Below are positions 9,043 to 16,792 of a stretch of 64,000 nt of DNA, piece by piece. The stretch covers positions 1,117,529 to 1,181,528 of the forward strand of contig CANLMI010000002.1 of assembly GCA_947492375.1 (NCBI GenBank). The letters are read 5' to 3'. This DNA is from an uncultured Kordiimonas sp. GTDB lineage: Bacteria; Pseudomonadota; Alphaproteobacteria; Sphingomonadales; Kordiimonadaceae. The number at the start of each line of letters is the position of its first letter. Position 1 is the first letter of the stretch. Below the pieces are notes generated by a model that was given only the letters and a program-made list of their open reading frames with translations, was not told the DNA's origin and searched no databases. A program made the position numbers and the translations under genes.

Positions 9043-9257
9043 TTATTTATTTCCAGCTTGTGCTTTTGCGATTGCTTCATTCTGGCGTTTTCGATACCCC
9101 GCAAAATCATTAACCGCATTGAAAAGCTCTATTGGTTCCATTTCATCTAGTTGCTGCGAACTGTAACCACCGTCAATTCGCAGGGCTTCGAACCAATCAA
9201 GCTGGACTAAACGAGCTTCCCCATTGCTATACCCTGAAGCTTGATAACATCAGCAGC
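9043..9257 (-). CDS. Tail assembly chaperone extension (E' type), made by -1 frameshift
   Basis: Minus-strand frame open from about 9257 down to the TAA at 9043, -1 relative to the upstream chaperone gene. Past that gene's stop it encodes VQLDWFEALRIDGGYSSQQL... ending NEAIAKAQAGNK. It has no convincing own start. Tail assembly chaperones of long-tailed phages usually come as a short product and a frameshifted longer product, encoded just before the tape measure, as here. The likely slip site is the G-run in GGGGAAG a few codons before the stop at 9207. It probably exists only as the C-terminus of a fusion. Confidence 0.65.
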
Positions 9258-9473
9258 AGGCATTTCATCCAAGGTTTCCATTGTGACAGGTTTCCCGTCA
9301 ACGGTTGCCACTTGTGTGATAAGAGCCTGTGCAAGCAGCATAGGGTTTTCACCAACTTCTGGCCCTGCTACCCGACCAGCATTTCGGATATGCTTGCCTT
9401 TAGCGGGTTCAAATACAGCTTCGGCACCAGAAGGAAGTTTGACTGCATTGATGTTGGTAACTTTCTTTGACAT
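9207..9473 (-). CDS. Tail assembly chaperone (gpE / Mu gp41-like)
   Basis: 88 aa from ATG at 9471-9473, which has AAAGGAG eight bases upstream; a longer frame begins 12 codons earlier but lacks a site. The sequence MSKKVTNINAVKLPSGAEAV, then RNAGRVAGPEVGENPMLLAQ and LDEMPAADVIKLQGIAMGKLV fits the short Mu gp41/P2 gpE-type chaperone that binds the tape measure during tail assembly. It lies between tube and tape measure, the standard place. The frame ends with ATG GGG AAG CTC GTT TAG, where ribosomes can slip -1 into the extension gene. Confidence 0.78.
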   Translation of the reverse strand: MSKKVTNINAVKLPSGAEAVFEPAKGKHIRNAGRVAGPEVGENPMLLAQALITQVATVDGKPVTMETLDEMPAADVIKLQGIAMGKLV

Positions 9474-9509
9474 GGCTTTTTCTCCTTTAATCAAGCCGGG
9501 GTTGTTCAA

Positions 9510-10001
9510 TTAGAATTGTGAAACACCATCGATGTTGAAAATGTCATTATCGATGTCGATTTCGATATGGCGAGTGCCAGCAACATCAACTGTCATGAAT
9601 GGCACATCATATGTGTCTTCAAGATCAGCGATCATCTTGTTGCCTTCGAGTGTGCCAAGGCCAATTTCTTCAGGGCTTAAACTGAAAAGCATGGCAACAG
9701 GCTGATCACCGGAGCGAACGCCGTTGGTCCAAGTTTGAACCACGCTTTCAATCTGTAGATCGACAGCGTTTTTGACACTTAGCCGACTGCGATAGGCATC
9801 TGGATAAAATGAAGTCCACATGGTTTTCGCTTGCGGGTGTTCGAACCCAGTTGGAACTTTCGACTTGCTCCGGGTTCCAATTGGGTCAACCTCTTCCTTG
9901 ATAATTTTGAGTTTAGGAAGTTCGATTTTCCCGATTTTCCCGACAAGCTTTGCGCTGCCAGCAAGATAGACATTAGCGTTGGTGATAGTATCAATAGCCA
10001 T
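9510..10001 (-). CDS. Phage tail tube protein
   Basis: 163 aa from ATG 9999-10001, with AAGGAG eight bases upstream; a TTG two codons earlier is disfavoured. Features typical of the contractile-tail tube: short N-terminus (MAIDTITNANVYLAGSAKLV), a beta-sandwich with long alternating strands (KLKIIKEEVDPIGTRSKSKV) and a C-terminal strand pair (TRHIEIDIDNDIFNIDGVS). Located just after the sheath gene, as in Mu (L then M) and P2 (FI then FII). Forms the inner tube through which DNA passes. Confidence 0.85.
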   Translation of the reverse strand: MAIDTITNANVYLAGSAKLVGKIGKIELPKLKIIKEEVDPIGTRSKSKVPTGFEHPQAKTMWTSFYPDAYRSRLSVKNAVDLQIESVVQTWTNGVRSGDQPVAMLFSLSPEEIGLGTLEGNKMIADLEDTYDVPFMTVDVAGTRHIEIDIDNDIFNIDGVSQF

Positions 10002-10013
10002 TATCAATACTCC

Positions 10014-11441
10014 TTATGCAAAGATGTTAGAAAGAAGGGTGACATCGACTTCAGCTTCGTGGGTGATGCGTTCGGCTGGCGGCCCCACCACATATTTACG
10101 GCCAATCCTGATGTGGCCATCTTCAAGCTGTGAAGCCGGATTTTTACTTGGATCAATGAAAGCACGTGAACCCGCAACCAAGCGTTCTGCCGTAATTTCA
10201 TCATTGATATATTGCTGAAGGGAACGATTTAAACGCCGAAGGAATGTGCCGCCATTGATAGGCTTATCAAGTGAGACATTATCACTGATCATTTCCAGCT
10301 GTTCATCGTGCGTATCGAAACTGCGGACAGTGGCTTCAAATGTTTCAATTCCACCTTTACCGGGGAAAATGGAAACCCTGTTGCCGAATGCCTTAAATCC
10401 CCGCCCAAAATCATTTTTGATGGTTTCAATACCAGCTGCGTTCAATTGTTGAATATCAGCATCGTCAAGTTCCCGTTCCAAACCAATAACGCTTAAATAT
10501 TGTTGATTGCTGGCAGAGAAATTGAAACCGCTTTCCCGGTCAACACGTGCGCGTAGGCCAGCCCTGCGAGCCGATTGGCCTTCAAGGCGGGTGCCATTGG
10601 GGCCAGCGACATAAATATGATTGAACAGGTAAACCACATTCGCACTCGCGATCCGTAGGTCGATTGCTCCTGTTGGGCCGCGCCCTTCGATAGCTTCCTG
10701 AACGGTTGTGCCAATCGGAACATCAATATATGCGCGGGCCTTGAGGTTCACAGCAAGGGTGTTCATGGCAGTTGCGACAGATGGCAGGGACGAATAACCA
10801 AGTGCCACAAGCTGGCGAGGGCCGTAACCAAATGCTTGCCTTGCACCAAGCCAAGCCTGCATCCCTGTACGATCACCACTAGCAGTAACAGTGCCAATTA
10901 TATCCGCTGCTGTCACCTGTGAAGGATCGGCGACATCATAATCAACATTAACAGTTTGATTGATGCCGATATCACCATCCGCCAGCCGGGAAATCGAACC
11001 GGTGATTTGATCAACGGTGTAATCTGTACCGTTTGCGAAGGTGGTTGAACCATCACTTGATCGGACGATGACATTAAACACCTGACCATTATCAAGAGCG
11101 ATTTCGCTGTCTTGGAACTGCTTCACTTCTGCGACAACGGAATTTTTATGGCGGTTCGGATCAAAGACATTCACCATGATGACTGTGCCGCCACCTTCTG
11201 CATAAATTCCATTTAAGGCTTGGCGTGCGGTAAAACCATCGACATCCGGGCCTGCAAAGGTTGCTGCATCAACATCGCCATTGATAAGCCGCTGTTTGTT
11301 GATCTGTGTATCAAACGGGGCCGGAAGCAAATGAACCGCCGCAGTACATACAAGGCCAATCACACCAGTGCGTACAAAGCTCGCTGTCGCAGTGCTGTTG
11401 CTGGTACGATTGGTTTCGGAACCATGGAAAAAATCATCCAT
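10014..11441 (-). CDS. Phage tail sheath protein
   Basis: 475 aa from ATG 11439-11441 with GAGGAG seven bases upstream. N-terminal FVRTGVIGLVCTAAVHLLPA is the sheath signature (short linker plus the first strand that interlocks subunits). C-terminal half carries IETFEATVRSFDTHDEQLEM, NGGTFLRRLNRSLQQYINDE and FIDPSKNPASQLEDGHIRIG, the conserved contractile domain. Length matches Mu gpL/P2 gpFI types. It polymerises around the tube and contracts on adsorption. Preceded by the DUF2635 gene and followed by the tube gene. Confidence 0.92.
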   Translation of the reverse strand: MDDFFHGSETNRTSNSTATASFVRTGVIGLVCTAAVHLLPAPFDTQINKQRLINGDVDAATFAGPDVDGFTARQALNGIYAEGGGTVIMVNVFDPNRHKNSVVAEVKQFQDSEIALDNGQVFNVIVRSSDGSTTFANGTDYTVDQITGSISRLADGDIGINQTVNVDYDVADPSQVTAADIIGTVTASGDRTGMQAWLGARQAFGYGPRQLVALGYSSLPSVATAMNTLAVNLKARAYIDVPIGTTVQEAIEGRGPTGAIDLRIASANVVYLFNHIYVAGPNGTRLEGQSARRAGLRARVDRESGFNFSASNQQYLSVIGLERELDDADIQQLNAAGIETIKNDFGRGFKAFGNRVSIFPGKGGIETFEATVRSFDTHDEQLEMISDNVSLDKPINGGTFLRRLNRSLQQYINDEITAERLVAGSRAFIDPSKNPASQLEDGHIRIGRKYVVGPPAERITHEAEVDVTLLSNIFA

Positions 11442-11443
11442 AA

Positions 11444-11686
11444 TCAAATCTCCTCAGATTTTGAGTTGTCGGAAATGTCGGTCAGCATGCCGCGCGACTG
11501 AAGGCGCACAACAAGGGCATGATCTGGGGGCAGGTCATAGACACCACCATCCACAAGCGTCACTTCTTGTTTTGTCGGAACAACAATGCTCGTGGTGGTT
11601 CCTGAGTAACGGTATTTAGCCGTCTTGATTTCAGGGGGCGGCGTTGTAGCCTTTTTACTCTTTGGCTTACTGGATGATTTTGTCAT
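11444..11686 (-). CDS. DUF2635-like small protein (Mu gp38-like)
   Basis: 80 aa. Basic, Pro/Lys-rich N-terminus (MTKSSSKPKSKKATTPPPEI) followed by a compact part (VDGGVYDLPPDHALVVRLQS) that resembles DUF2635/Mu gp38, always found just before the sheath gene. The function of the family is unknown; it may help tail assembly. ATG overlaps the stop of the gp37-like gene. Assignment is from position plus the GGVYDLP-type core. Confidence 0.65.
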   Translation of the reverse strand: MTKSSSKPKSKKATTPPPEIKTAKYRYSGTTTSIVVPTKQEVTLVDGGVYDLPPDHALVVRLQSRGMLTDISDNSKSEEI

Positions 11687-12171
11687 CAGCAGTTTACTCC
11701 TTCTAAGGTAAATTGATCAATTTCATAATTTGGTTCTTGTGTGACGGGCTGGGTGGTGAAGCCAGATAGTTCGAATAAGATTTCATGACGCCAAGCATTC
11801 GGTTCTTGCTGGACAAAGCCTGCTTTTTTAGCCTGTGCCTGAAGGCTGCCGAAAAATTGATGGCCTTGGATAATATTGGCGACTGCCTTTAAAAGCCGGA
11901 GCGCGCCAAAGTTGCCATATAAAGAGCGGGTCAGAACTGTGATTTCATACGAGCTGGTATCTTGCTGGCTTAATTCACCCAAGGTTAGAGGGTTGTTGAA
12001 ATCAGTATCAACGTATCGAACCAGTAACACGCAGTCGCCAATGAATTCGAAGTGTTCGCTATTATCGGGAAAATGCGTCACATCGATATGAGGCAATTGG
12101 GATTTCAGCCGCGCAATCATTTCTTCAATGATTGTTTCTTCGCGTGCTTCACTGTCCAGATGGTTTACCAC
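11686..12171 (-). CDS. Mu gp37-like protein
   Basis: 161 aa from GTG 12169-12171, chosen because GGAGG lies eight bases upstream and the start overlaps the stop of the DUF1320 gene; the frame extends further upstream without a better start. Sequence features: EEMIARLKSQLPHIDVTHFP at the N-terminus, FEFIGDCVLLVRYVDTDF, then YEITVLTRSLYGNFGALRLL. This matches the Mu gp37 family in size and order (gp36-gp37-gp38-sheath). Likely head-tail or tail-terminator role, similar to tail completion proteins; not proven. Confidence 0.75.
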   Translation of the reverse strand: MVNHLDSEAREETIIEEMIARLKSQLPHIDVTHFPDNSEHFEFIGDCVLLVRYVDTDFNNPLTLGELSQQDTSSYEITVLTRSLYGNFGALRLLKAVANIIQGHQFFGSLQAQAKKAGFVQQEPNAWRHEILFELSGFTTQPVTQEPNYEIDQFTLEGVNC

Positions 12172-12662
12172 TGTCTGCGCCTCCGGCTGCCGATATAACG
12201 AGGGTCCAAACGCCCACGAAAACCAGATAGGCCGCAACCCGAACCAGAGAAAACCTGTGGGCCTTTATTCGTCAGAACCCGACTGCCACTTTCATTTGCG
12301 TTTGTCGGAACATCCGTAAGCAGGATTTTACCATCACGCAGTTCGCGCAATTGCCGCATAGCTTCGTCAAAGCGGTCTTTGACAGTTTCAGATATTTTGC
12401 CACTATTTTCCGAGCGTGTTCGCAGGTAATACCGCGCTAGGTTGCTCGCAATAGCAACCAACAAGTCCGGGACAGGAACCACAGGAATAACGTATCGTTT
12501 CTGTAAATAGGTGTTGATAAGGGCATCTGCATCATTAAGTGCCCTTGCCACTTTTTCTTCATCAAGCACGCGAGCATTGTTTGAAAGGCGCGTGCCTGTT
12601 GACTGGATAAGCTCATCCTCGCCAAATCGTGCAATCAGATCATCAATGCTCGCGTAACTCAT
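12165..12662 (-). CDS. DUF1320 protein (Mu gp36-like)
   Basis: 165 aa. N-terminus MSYASIDDLIARFGEDELIQ is the DUF1320/gp36 signature, followed by LNDADALINTYLQKRYVIPV and LARYYLRTRSENSGKISETV. The family resembles head-tail connector proteins. C-terminus is basic and Gly/Arg-rich. Overlaps the preceding small gene by one base and the following gp37 gene by 7 bp. Same gene order as in Mu. Confidence 0.85.
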   Translation of the reverse strand: MSYASIDDLIARFGEDELIQSTGTRLSNNARVLDEEKVARALNDADALINTYLQKRYVIPVVPVPDLLVAIASNLARYYLRTRSENSGKISETVKDRFDEAMRQLRELRDGKILLTDVPTNANESGSRVLTNKGPQVFSGSGCGLSGFRGRLDPRYIGSRRRRQW

Positions 12663-12949
12663 TACTTGGCCTCGCCTTTAGCTGGGGCCTTGGTATCGCC
12701 AGAACCTTTTGCATCAGCTTTTTTGGCTGGAGCTGCTTTTTTGTCTGGCGCGGCTTTTTTGTCTGAAGACTTCTTTGCAGCCGCCTTCTTGGCCGGAGCC
12801 TTTTCAGGTTCGCCTTCGACAGCTTCACCAATAGCCCGGAGATCAGTCAGGCCATCAATGACATCTTGATCATCAAGCTTGATGCTATCGCCCGGATTGT
12901 AGCGCTTACCTTTATGGCGAACGACTGTAAGACATGGAAATGTTTGCAT
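12662..12949 (-). CDS. Mu gp35-like small protein with Lys/Ala-rich tail
   Basis: 95 aa from ATG 12947-12949 (GGGAG seven bases upstream; a first ATG two codons earlier is too close to the site). Residues 1-45 form a small compact domain (RHKGKRYNPGDSIKLDDQDV), as in proteins located after the capsid gene in Mu-like phages. The C-terminal half is a low-complexity tail of Lys/Ala/Asp (KKAAPDKKAAPAKKADAKG) similar in composition to histone H1 tails, so it may bind DNA or the capsid interior. Exact family uncertain. Confidence 0.6.
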   Translation of the reverse strand: MQTFPCLTVVRHKGKRYNPGDSIKLDDQDVIDGLTDLRAIGEAVEGEPEKAPAKKAAAKKSSDKKAAPDKKAAPAKKADAKGSGDTKAPAKGEAK

Positions 12950-12960
12950 CGTCATTCTCC

Positions 12961-13914
12961 CTACACCAGACCTTCAACCAGATATCCGGCATCGGATGCC
13001 GTAATATATGGATTGCGTTCATAAGTAAGGCCGTGCTGCCAAGATTTGCGGTCACGGTTCCATTCAGCCATTTCGACTTCTGGGTGGTTCATATAGCGAT
13101 ACGTGTAACCAAAGCTTGGTTCTTCCATATCGCCTGTGTCACCACTTTCAGGAACGTAAGCAAGGGTTAGAGTATCAGGCCATATATCAACAGGGTTGGC
13201 ATCAAGCGGTGCATTCGCAGGGATATAAACCGCGCGGCCAACCTTGATTTCACGCAAGCCAAACAATTTCGCCAAAATATCTTCGGTGATTGCGTCAGGC
13301 GTGGTGTGTTGGTAGCGATTAACGATTTTTGGGTGGCTACGGATGGCATTGAAAACATTTGCGCCCATCTCTGCCACATTCGGATAAACACCAATACGGC
13401 GACGAACAGTTTCCATCCAATCGAGGAACATTTGATACGGGTCGCTCGCTGGATCGGACCATTTGTCCGAACCGGAAACCACTTCAACACCGCCAGCGGT
13501 ATAACTATCGCGGTTTGTCGCAAGTGCTGCATGTTCGATTTCAAGGTTCAACAAGAGTTTCTTCATGGTCTTGTTGAGATATTTTATCGAAAGATCGATA
13601 TGTGGAACCTGCGTAGCATCCTGAATAAATTCACGGGGGATCAAGACATCCAGTGCTTCCTGAATGAGAGCGACAGGATCACTTTCATAACCGAATTGAA
13701 TACTTGTGGTTGTCGCACCCGGCGCACGGCGCGCGATAACTTGGCGGAAATCTTCTTTCCCGAAGCGAATAACGCGGCCACCACGCTGCATAATATTCGC
13801 GAATGGAAACAAGCAATGACCGATAAATTCGCTATTGCGATATCCGATCATGTGATTTGTTAGAACAGGATCAACTACACGAACCTGCCCCAGATTGTTT
13901 GACTGTACTGACAT
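12961..13914 (-). CDS. Major capsid protein
   Basis: 317 aa. Located after a decoration-type gene and the protease/scaffold gene, the standard place of the Mu-like major head protein. Sequence elements: MIGYRNSEFIGHCLFPFANI at the N-terminus, DLSIKYLNKTMKKLLLNLEI in the spine-helix region, DWMETVRRRIGVYPNVAEMG and SFGYTYRYMNHPEVEMAEWN near the C-terminus, similar to phage major capsid proteins of Mu-like alphaproteobacterial phages. Forms the icosahedral shell with the HK97 fold (expected, not visible directly). Confidence 0.82.
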   Translation of the reverse strand: MSVQSNNLGQVRVVDPVLTNHMIGYRNSEFIGHCLFPFANIMQRGGRVIRFGKEDFRQVIARRAPGATTTSIQFGYESDPVALIQEALDVLIPREFIQDATQVPHIDLSIKYLNKTMKKLLLNLEIEHAALATNRDSYTAGGVEVVSGSDKWSDPASDPYQMFLDWMETVRRRIGVYPNVAEMGANVFNAIRSHPKIVNRYQHTTPDAITEDILAKLFGLREIKVGRAVYIPANAPLDANPVDIWPDTLTLAYVPESGDTGDMEEPSFGYTYRYMNHPEVEMAEWNRDRKSWQHGLTYERNPYITASDAGYLVEGLV

Positions 13915-13924
13915 TGATTTACCT

Positions 13925-14266
13925 CTACTTAATCAAAACTTGAACGAGTTCATTCGGCCCTGTCGTATCAGACAGCGCCTTTCCAGCGATGGCAGCGCCG
14001 CCGCCCGGATCGGTGATTGCCCGGCCCTCTGCATCCGAGGCAACACGGTCACCTTTCGCGATAGGGCCGCCAGCGATTACGGTATTCATACCGATAATAG
14101 TGGCGTAAAAATCTTCACCGGGTTCGGCATCATATTGAGCGATCCCATCAACTTCGCCGCCTGCGACTGACACTTGTGAACCTGTGATGTTCACGAAGTG
14201 ATTAGCTTCGACAGCAGTTGCCGCTGTGATAGTGAGCGGCAAGACATCAATTGCAATATTTGACAT
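13925..14266 (-). CDS. Capsid decoration/cement-type protein (DUF2190-like)
   Basis: 113 aa between protease/scaffold and capsid genes. Sequence is small, Gly/Ala-rich and beta-rich (LPLTITAATAVEANHFVNIT; GGPIAKGDRVASDAEGRAI; AIAGKALSDTTGPNELVQVL), a pattern typical of DUF2190/capsid cement proteins, which reinforce the head from outside. I cannot separate it from other decoration families by eye. Confidence 0.65.
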   Translation of the reverse strand: MSNIAIDVLPLTITAATAVEANHFVNITGSQVSVAGGEVDGIAQYDAEPGEDFYATIIGMNTVIAGGPIAKGDRVASDAEGRAITDPGGGAAIAGKALSDTTGPNELVQVLIK

Positions 14267-14280
14267 CGGTTTTCCTTTCC

Positions 14281-14727
14281 TTACTGGCCACCAACCGCCT
14301 TGACGGCTGCTAGATATTCGGTTCCGGGGTTTTGTGACTGGAACGCCACGGCGCGGTTATGTAGGTCTTGGCGACTTAGGTTGATGTTTTTCCCGTTCAC
14401 AGTCGCGAATGAAGCGGTATCGCCTTCTACATGGGTCGGGTCATCACCTTTGTTGTGTTCGCCAAAGCTGACATTTTCAGGGAACGCTTCGATGATAGCC
14501 TTGAAAGCACCTAGCTGGGTTTGAGGTACGCCATCAGCGAAGGAAACACTTTCGGTATCATCCGTTAGTGAGTTCATGAAAGACGTAATCATGTCACCAG
14601 TTGTTCCAGCAACGAGCTTGCCTTTGGCTATTTGGCCATCAACAAAGCTTCGATTTTCCTGATTGCGCAATTCCTTTTCACGCTCATCAAGTGCGCGCGC
14701 ACGCGCATTAAGCTCATCTTCATTCAT
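14281..14727 (-). CDS. Internal-start scaffold protein (Mu gpZ-like)
   Basis: 148 aa in the same frame as the protease gene, beginning at ATG 14725-14727 (MNEDELNARARALDEREKEL). AAAGGA lies seven bases upstream, inside the protease gene, which is a stronger ribosome site than that of the full-length start. The product starts exactly at the beginning of the charged coiled-coil region and so would be the scaffold alone. Mu makes gpZ by the same trick from gene I. Proposed from the sequence; not separately proven. Confidence 0.65.
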   Translation of the reverse strand: MNEDELNARARALDEREKELRNQENRSFVDGQIAKGKLVAGTTGDMITSFMNSLTDDTESVSFADGVPQTQLGAFKAIIEAFPENVSFGEHNKGDDPTHVEGDTASFATVNGKNINLSRQDLHNRAVAFQSQNPGTEYLAAVKAVGGQ

Positions 14728-15429
14728 TGAAGTTTCCTTTGCTTGTGGGTTGTCTGAGGGTTGGTTTTCTTCTTCAGCTTCTTCAGCTTCGGAAAATGCT
14801 TGCGAGCTGCCTTCACTGACAGCTTCTTCGATCCATTTGATTTTGTAGGATGGAATGATTTTATCGGCTTCATCCAGACCGTCACTGTCGATCTTGCCAT
14901 CACGCAGGGACTGAAGGATTTCACCAATCGTGCCAATTGCACGAGCGAGCGCACCTTCTGAAGTGAATTCAAAGGTGACATCATCATCGTTGTCAGCGAA
15001 TGCCGCCTCAGTGATGGTTTTCAATCCCGACACTGCGGGGGCCGCCGCACCCAACATGCCGACATGCTTTAATGAAAATGATCCGGGAGTTGGGTTGTTC
15101 TTCGCGTTCGGGCCAAAGAAGCTTGCTGAAACCTTGCGGAACTTGCCATCTTCAACCATGGCCGCGAAGGCCGGGTCAACATCATCATTCGTTGCCACTA
15201 ATCGTTTTTCATCGGAAAAGGATAGCGCCTTCACCCAACCGAAAGCTGGAGCATCATGTTTTGGGTGGCCGATAACAAGCGGAGCCATATATTTGTCAGG
15301 GTCATAGTTATCAGCGATTGTCTGAACATCACTTTCGGTAAAGCTTATTGAATTCCCTTCCATTGGAGAGAATGTGCCAGCCCGAAAAATCTCGATTTGT
15401 TTCTGGAGTGTATTTGCCACTGTTTGCAC
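14281..15429 (-). CDS. Head maturation protease/scaffold polyprotein (Mu gpI-like)
   Basis: 382 aa with GTG start at 15427-15429 (GAGG is too near to serve, so the start is uncertain). N-terminal half resembles the Mu gpI protease: MEGNSISFTESDVQTIADNY, APLVIGHPKHDAPAFGWVKA, KVSASFFGPNAKNNPTPGS and LKHVGMLGAAAPAV; the conserved His-Pro, Ser-Ala-Ser and Leu-Lys-His blocks fit a Mu I-type head protease. The C-terminal half is an acidic, coiled scaffold (DELNARARALDEREKELRNQ). Processes scaffold during head maturation. First gene after the third late promoter-like repeat. Confidence 0.82.
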   Translation of the reverse strand: MQTVANTLQKQIEIFRAGTFSPMEGNSISFTESDVQTIADNYDPDKYMAPLVIGHPKHDAPAFGWVKALSFSDEKRLVATNDDVDPAFAAMVEDGKFRKVSASFFGPNAKNNPTPGSFSLKHVGMLGAAAPAVSGLKTITEAAFADNDDDVTFEFTSEGALARAIGTIGEILQSLRDGKIDSDGLDEADKIIPSYKIKWIEEAVSEGSSQAFSEAEEAEEENQPSDNPQAKETSMNEDELNARARALDEREKELRNQENRSFVDGQIAKGKLVAGTTGDMITSFMNSLTDDTESVSFADGVPQTQLGAFKAIIEAFPENVSFGEHNKGDDPTHVEGDTASFATVNGKNINLSRQDLHNRAVAFQSQNPGTEYLAAVKAVGGQ

Positions 15430-15480
15430 CTCGAATTTTTTAGTCGAGATACAGTTTCATGGAAAAACGGAAGGAATTAA

Positions 15481-15497
15481 CGGTGAAGTGGTTCAAT
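15481..15497 (-). promoter_or_regulatory. Late promoter-like 17-bp repeat, copy 3 (upstream of protease)
   Basis: Same 17 bases as at 3843; shares GCC next to it with the copy at 22998. It lies 52 bp before the GTG start of the protease gene, corresponding in map position to the Mu PI promoter. Between it and the gene there is a short inverted repeat CTCGA/TCGAG directly before the GTG. Confidence 0.6.
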
Positions 15498-15742
15498 GCC
15501 GACTTGGGTGCATGAAGGCTTTAAATTGGGTTGATGTCGCATTTCCAGCCTGAAATATGCAGCGGATATTATGCTAGGCTCGTTTCTAACGCGCCTCTAA
15601 CGCTTTATTAGGGTTTTTTTGATGGAATGATAGCCAAGTATCCCCTGCTGTTCATTTTTGACGTAAAAATAACTATTGCAAATTCAGGCAGGTCCGATAC
15701 ACCCAAAATTGAAGAAAAGCATTTATAGGGCGAGTAATAAAA
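15498..15742. other. Non-coding stretch between late promoter copy 3 and the moron
   Basis: About 245 bp without a supported gene. It contains two CTAACGC repeats around 15590-15602, a T-run, and a possible plus-strand -35-like TTGACG near 15657. It is AT-rich near the moron start. No clear -10 could be paired with confidence. Confidence 0.4.
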
Positions 15743-16150
15743 ATGAAGTTTGTAGCATCCTTTTTGGCAGTATTTTTTCTGATGGCTTTCGCGCAATTGG
15801 ACAAGACAGTCATAACAATGAAGATCGGCCACCTTCAAATAAAAGAAAAAACACTGATAACAGGAAAAACAAATTTACCAGACGGAACCAAACTTGGTGT
15901 TTCTATATATGTTGATGACAAACTCGCATCACAAGATTTCGAAGTCTATGTCGCTAATGGCAGTTTTGTCAGTGACGGTCTGACGAATAAAGGTAAATCA
16001 TATAAAGGCAAAGTTCTAGCAAGTGTCAGCATCACCAACAATCACATTTGGCAGATTGAACCTGTGCAACAAAAGCTGAACGATTTTGTCATTCCCGATA
16101 ACAGTCTGGGCATCCCTTCGTTTTCAATGCTGAAGGAATTAGACCTTTAA
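15743..16150 (+). CDS. Secreted or periplasmic moron protein
   Basis: 135 aa on the plus strand, opposite to all late genes. Residues 1-18 (MKFVASFLAVFFLMAFAQ) form a signal peptide or membrane anchor. The rest is beta-rich (KIGHLQIKEKTLITGKTNLP; KLGVSIYVDDKLASQDFEVY; VSITNNHIWQIEPVQQK), like a single immunoglobulin-type domain. No family recognised. Its stop overlaps the end of the convergent gpG gene by 4 bp. It is more AT-rich than its neighbours. This fits a moron: an independently transcribed gene expressed in the lysogen, for example affecting the cell envelope or superinfection. That role is inference. Confidence 0.7.
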   Translation: MKFVASFLAVFFLMAFAQLDKTVITMKIGHLQIKEKTLITGKTNLPDGTKLGVSIYVDDKLASQDFEVYVANGSFVSDGLTNKGKSYKGKVLASVSITNNHIWQIEPVQQKLNDFVIPDNSLGIPSFSMLKELDL

Positions 16151-16599
16151 AGCGATAGAATATGATCGCTGATGATTTCCTGAAAGTTTTCAGCGTCCGC
16201 TTTTGACACCCCAAGATATGGACGGGCTGGGATTTTTACCTTGCGGCCTCGCCCAGCTTTCCCACCAAGTTGATGAATTCGAGCATGCGGACTGGGTGAA
16301 CCTAATGAAACCATATTATTGCTTACAGAATAATTTAGCGTACCAAGCAGGCCGCCTCGCTCGCCCTTTTCCTGAAGAATTTTAGGGTTACGTTTTCGGG
16401 CTTTGGTGATTGGGGCATTCTTTACCCAGCGTTTACCATCAGGGCCAGTTTCATCCTTGAACCTGTCTTTTGTGCTTTTCAGCCAGTCTTCAGCAATTTC
16501 CAGTAATGCGACTTTGGCAGATGCCACATTCTGTATCAGTCTTTCGATACCTTCATCCAATGAAATGCCTGACAATTTTTTGGTGATTTTTACTGACAT
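16147..16599 (-). CDS. G: Phage virion morphogenesis protein (Mu gpG-like)
   Basis: 150 aa, normal for the gpG/virion morphogenesis family involved in head-tail joining and tail completion. Features: SVKITKKLSGISLDEGIERL, LKSTKDRFKDETGPDGKRWV with the family motif FxxxxxPDGxxW, RGGLLGTLNYSVSNNMVSLG and ARIHQLGGKAGRGRKVKIPA, the C-terminal signature IHQxGG...IPAR. The gene follows gpF in the Mu order. Its end overlaps the plus-strand moron by 4 bp. Confidence 0.9.
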   Translation of the reverse strand: MSVKITKKLSGISLDEGIERLIQNVASAKVALLEIAEDWLKSTKDRFKDETGPDGKRWVKNAPITKARKRNPKILQEKGERGGLLGTLNYSVSNNMVSLGSPSPHARIHQLGGKAGRGRKVKIPARPYLGVSKADAENFQEIISDHILSL

Positions 16600-16792
16600 G
16601 GTTTCTAATTCCTGATATTAGGTTGTTATTGATACAACCTGACACGTTGTATGTAGGGGTAACCCGATGCGTTTATGAATTGCCTTGCAGCTTATTTTCA
16701 CGGAACGCGGCATACAGAATGCAAGACGCTGTATAAGCCTTTTTGTCACTAGGTTATGCGGGAGATATACCCCCAATCTATCCCCCGCATCC
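16600..16792 (-). other. Structured non-coding gap between gpF and gpG
   Basis: 190 bp without a gene in an otherwise tightly packed late region. It contains a perfect 6-bp hairpin GGTTGT/ACAACC at 16621-16639, and a long imperfect hairpin at about 16749-16796 with arms ATGCGGGAGATA/TATCCCCCGCAT flanked by ACTAGG/CCTAGT. Neither is followed by a T-run on the minus strand. Function unknown. Confidence 0.5.

Noticed and set aside
15430-15460. Six-codon leader peptide (ATG AAA CTG ...) before the protease gene
   Set aside because: The frame has no ribosome site and overlaps only a weak inverted repeat; not enough support.
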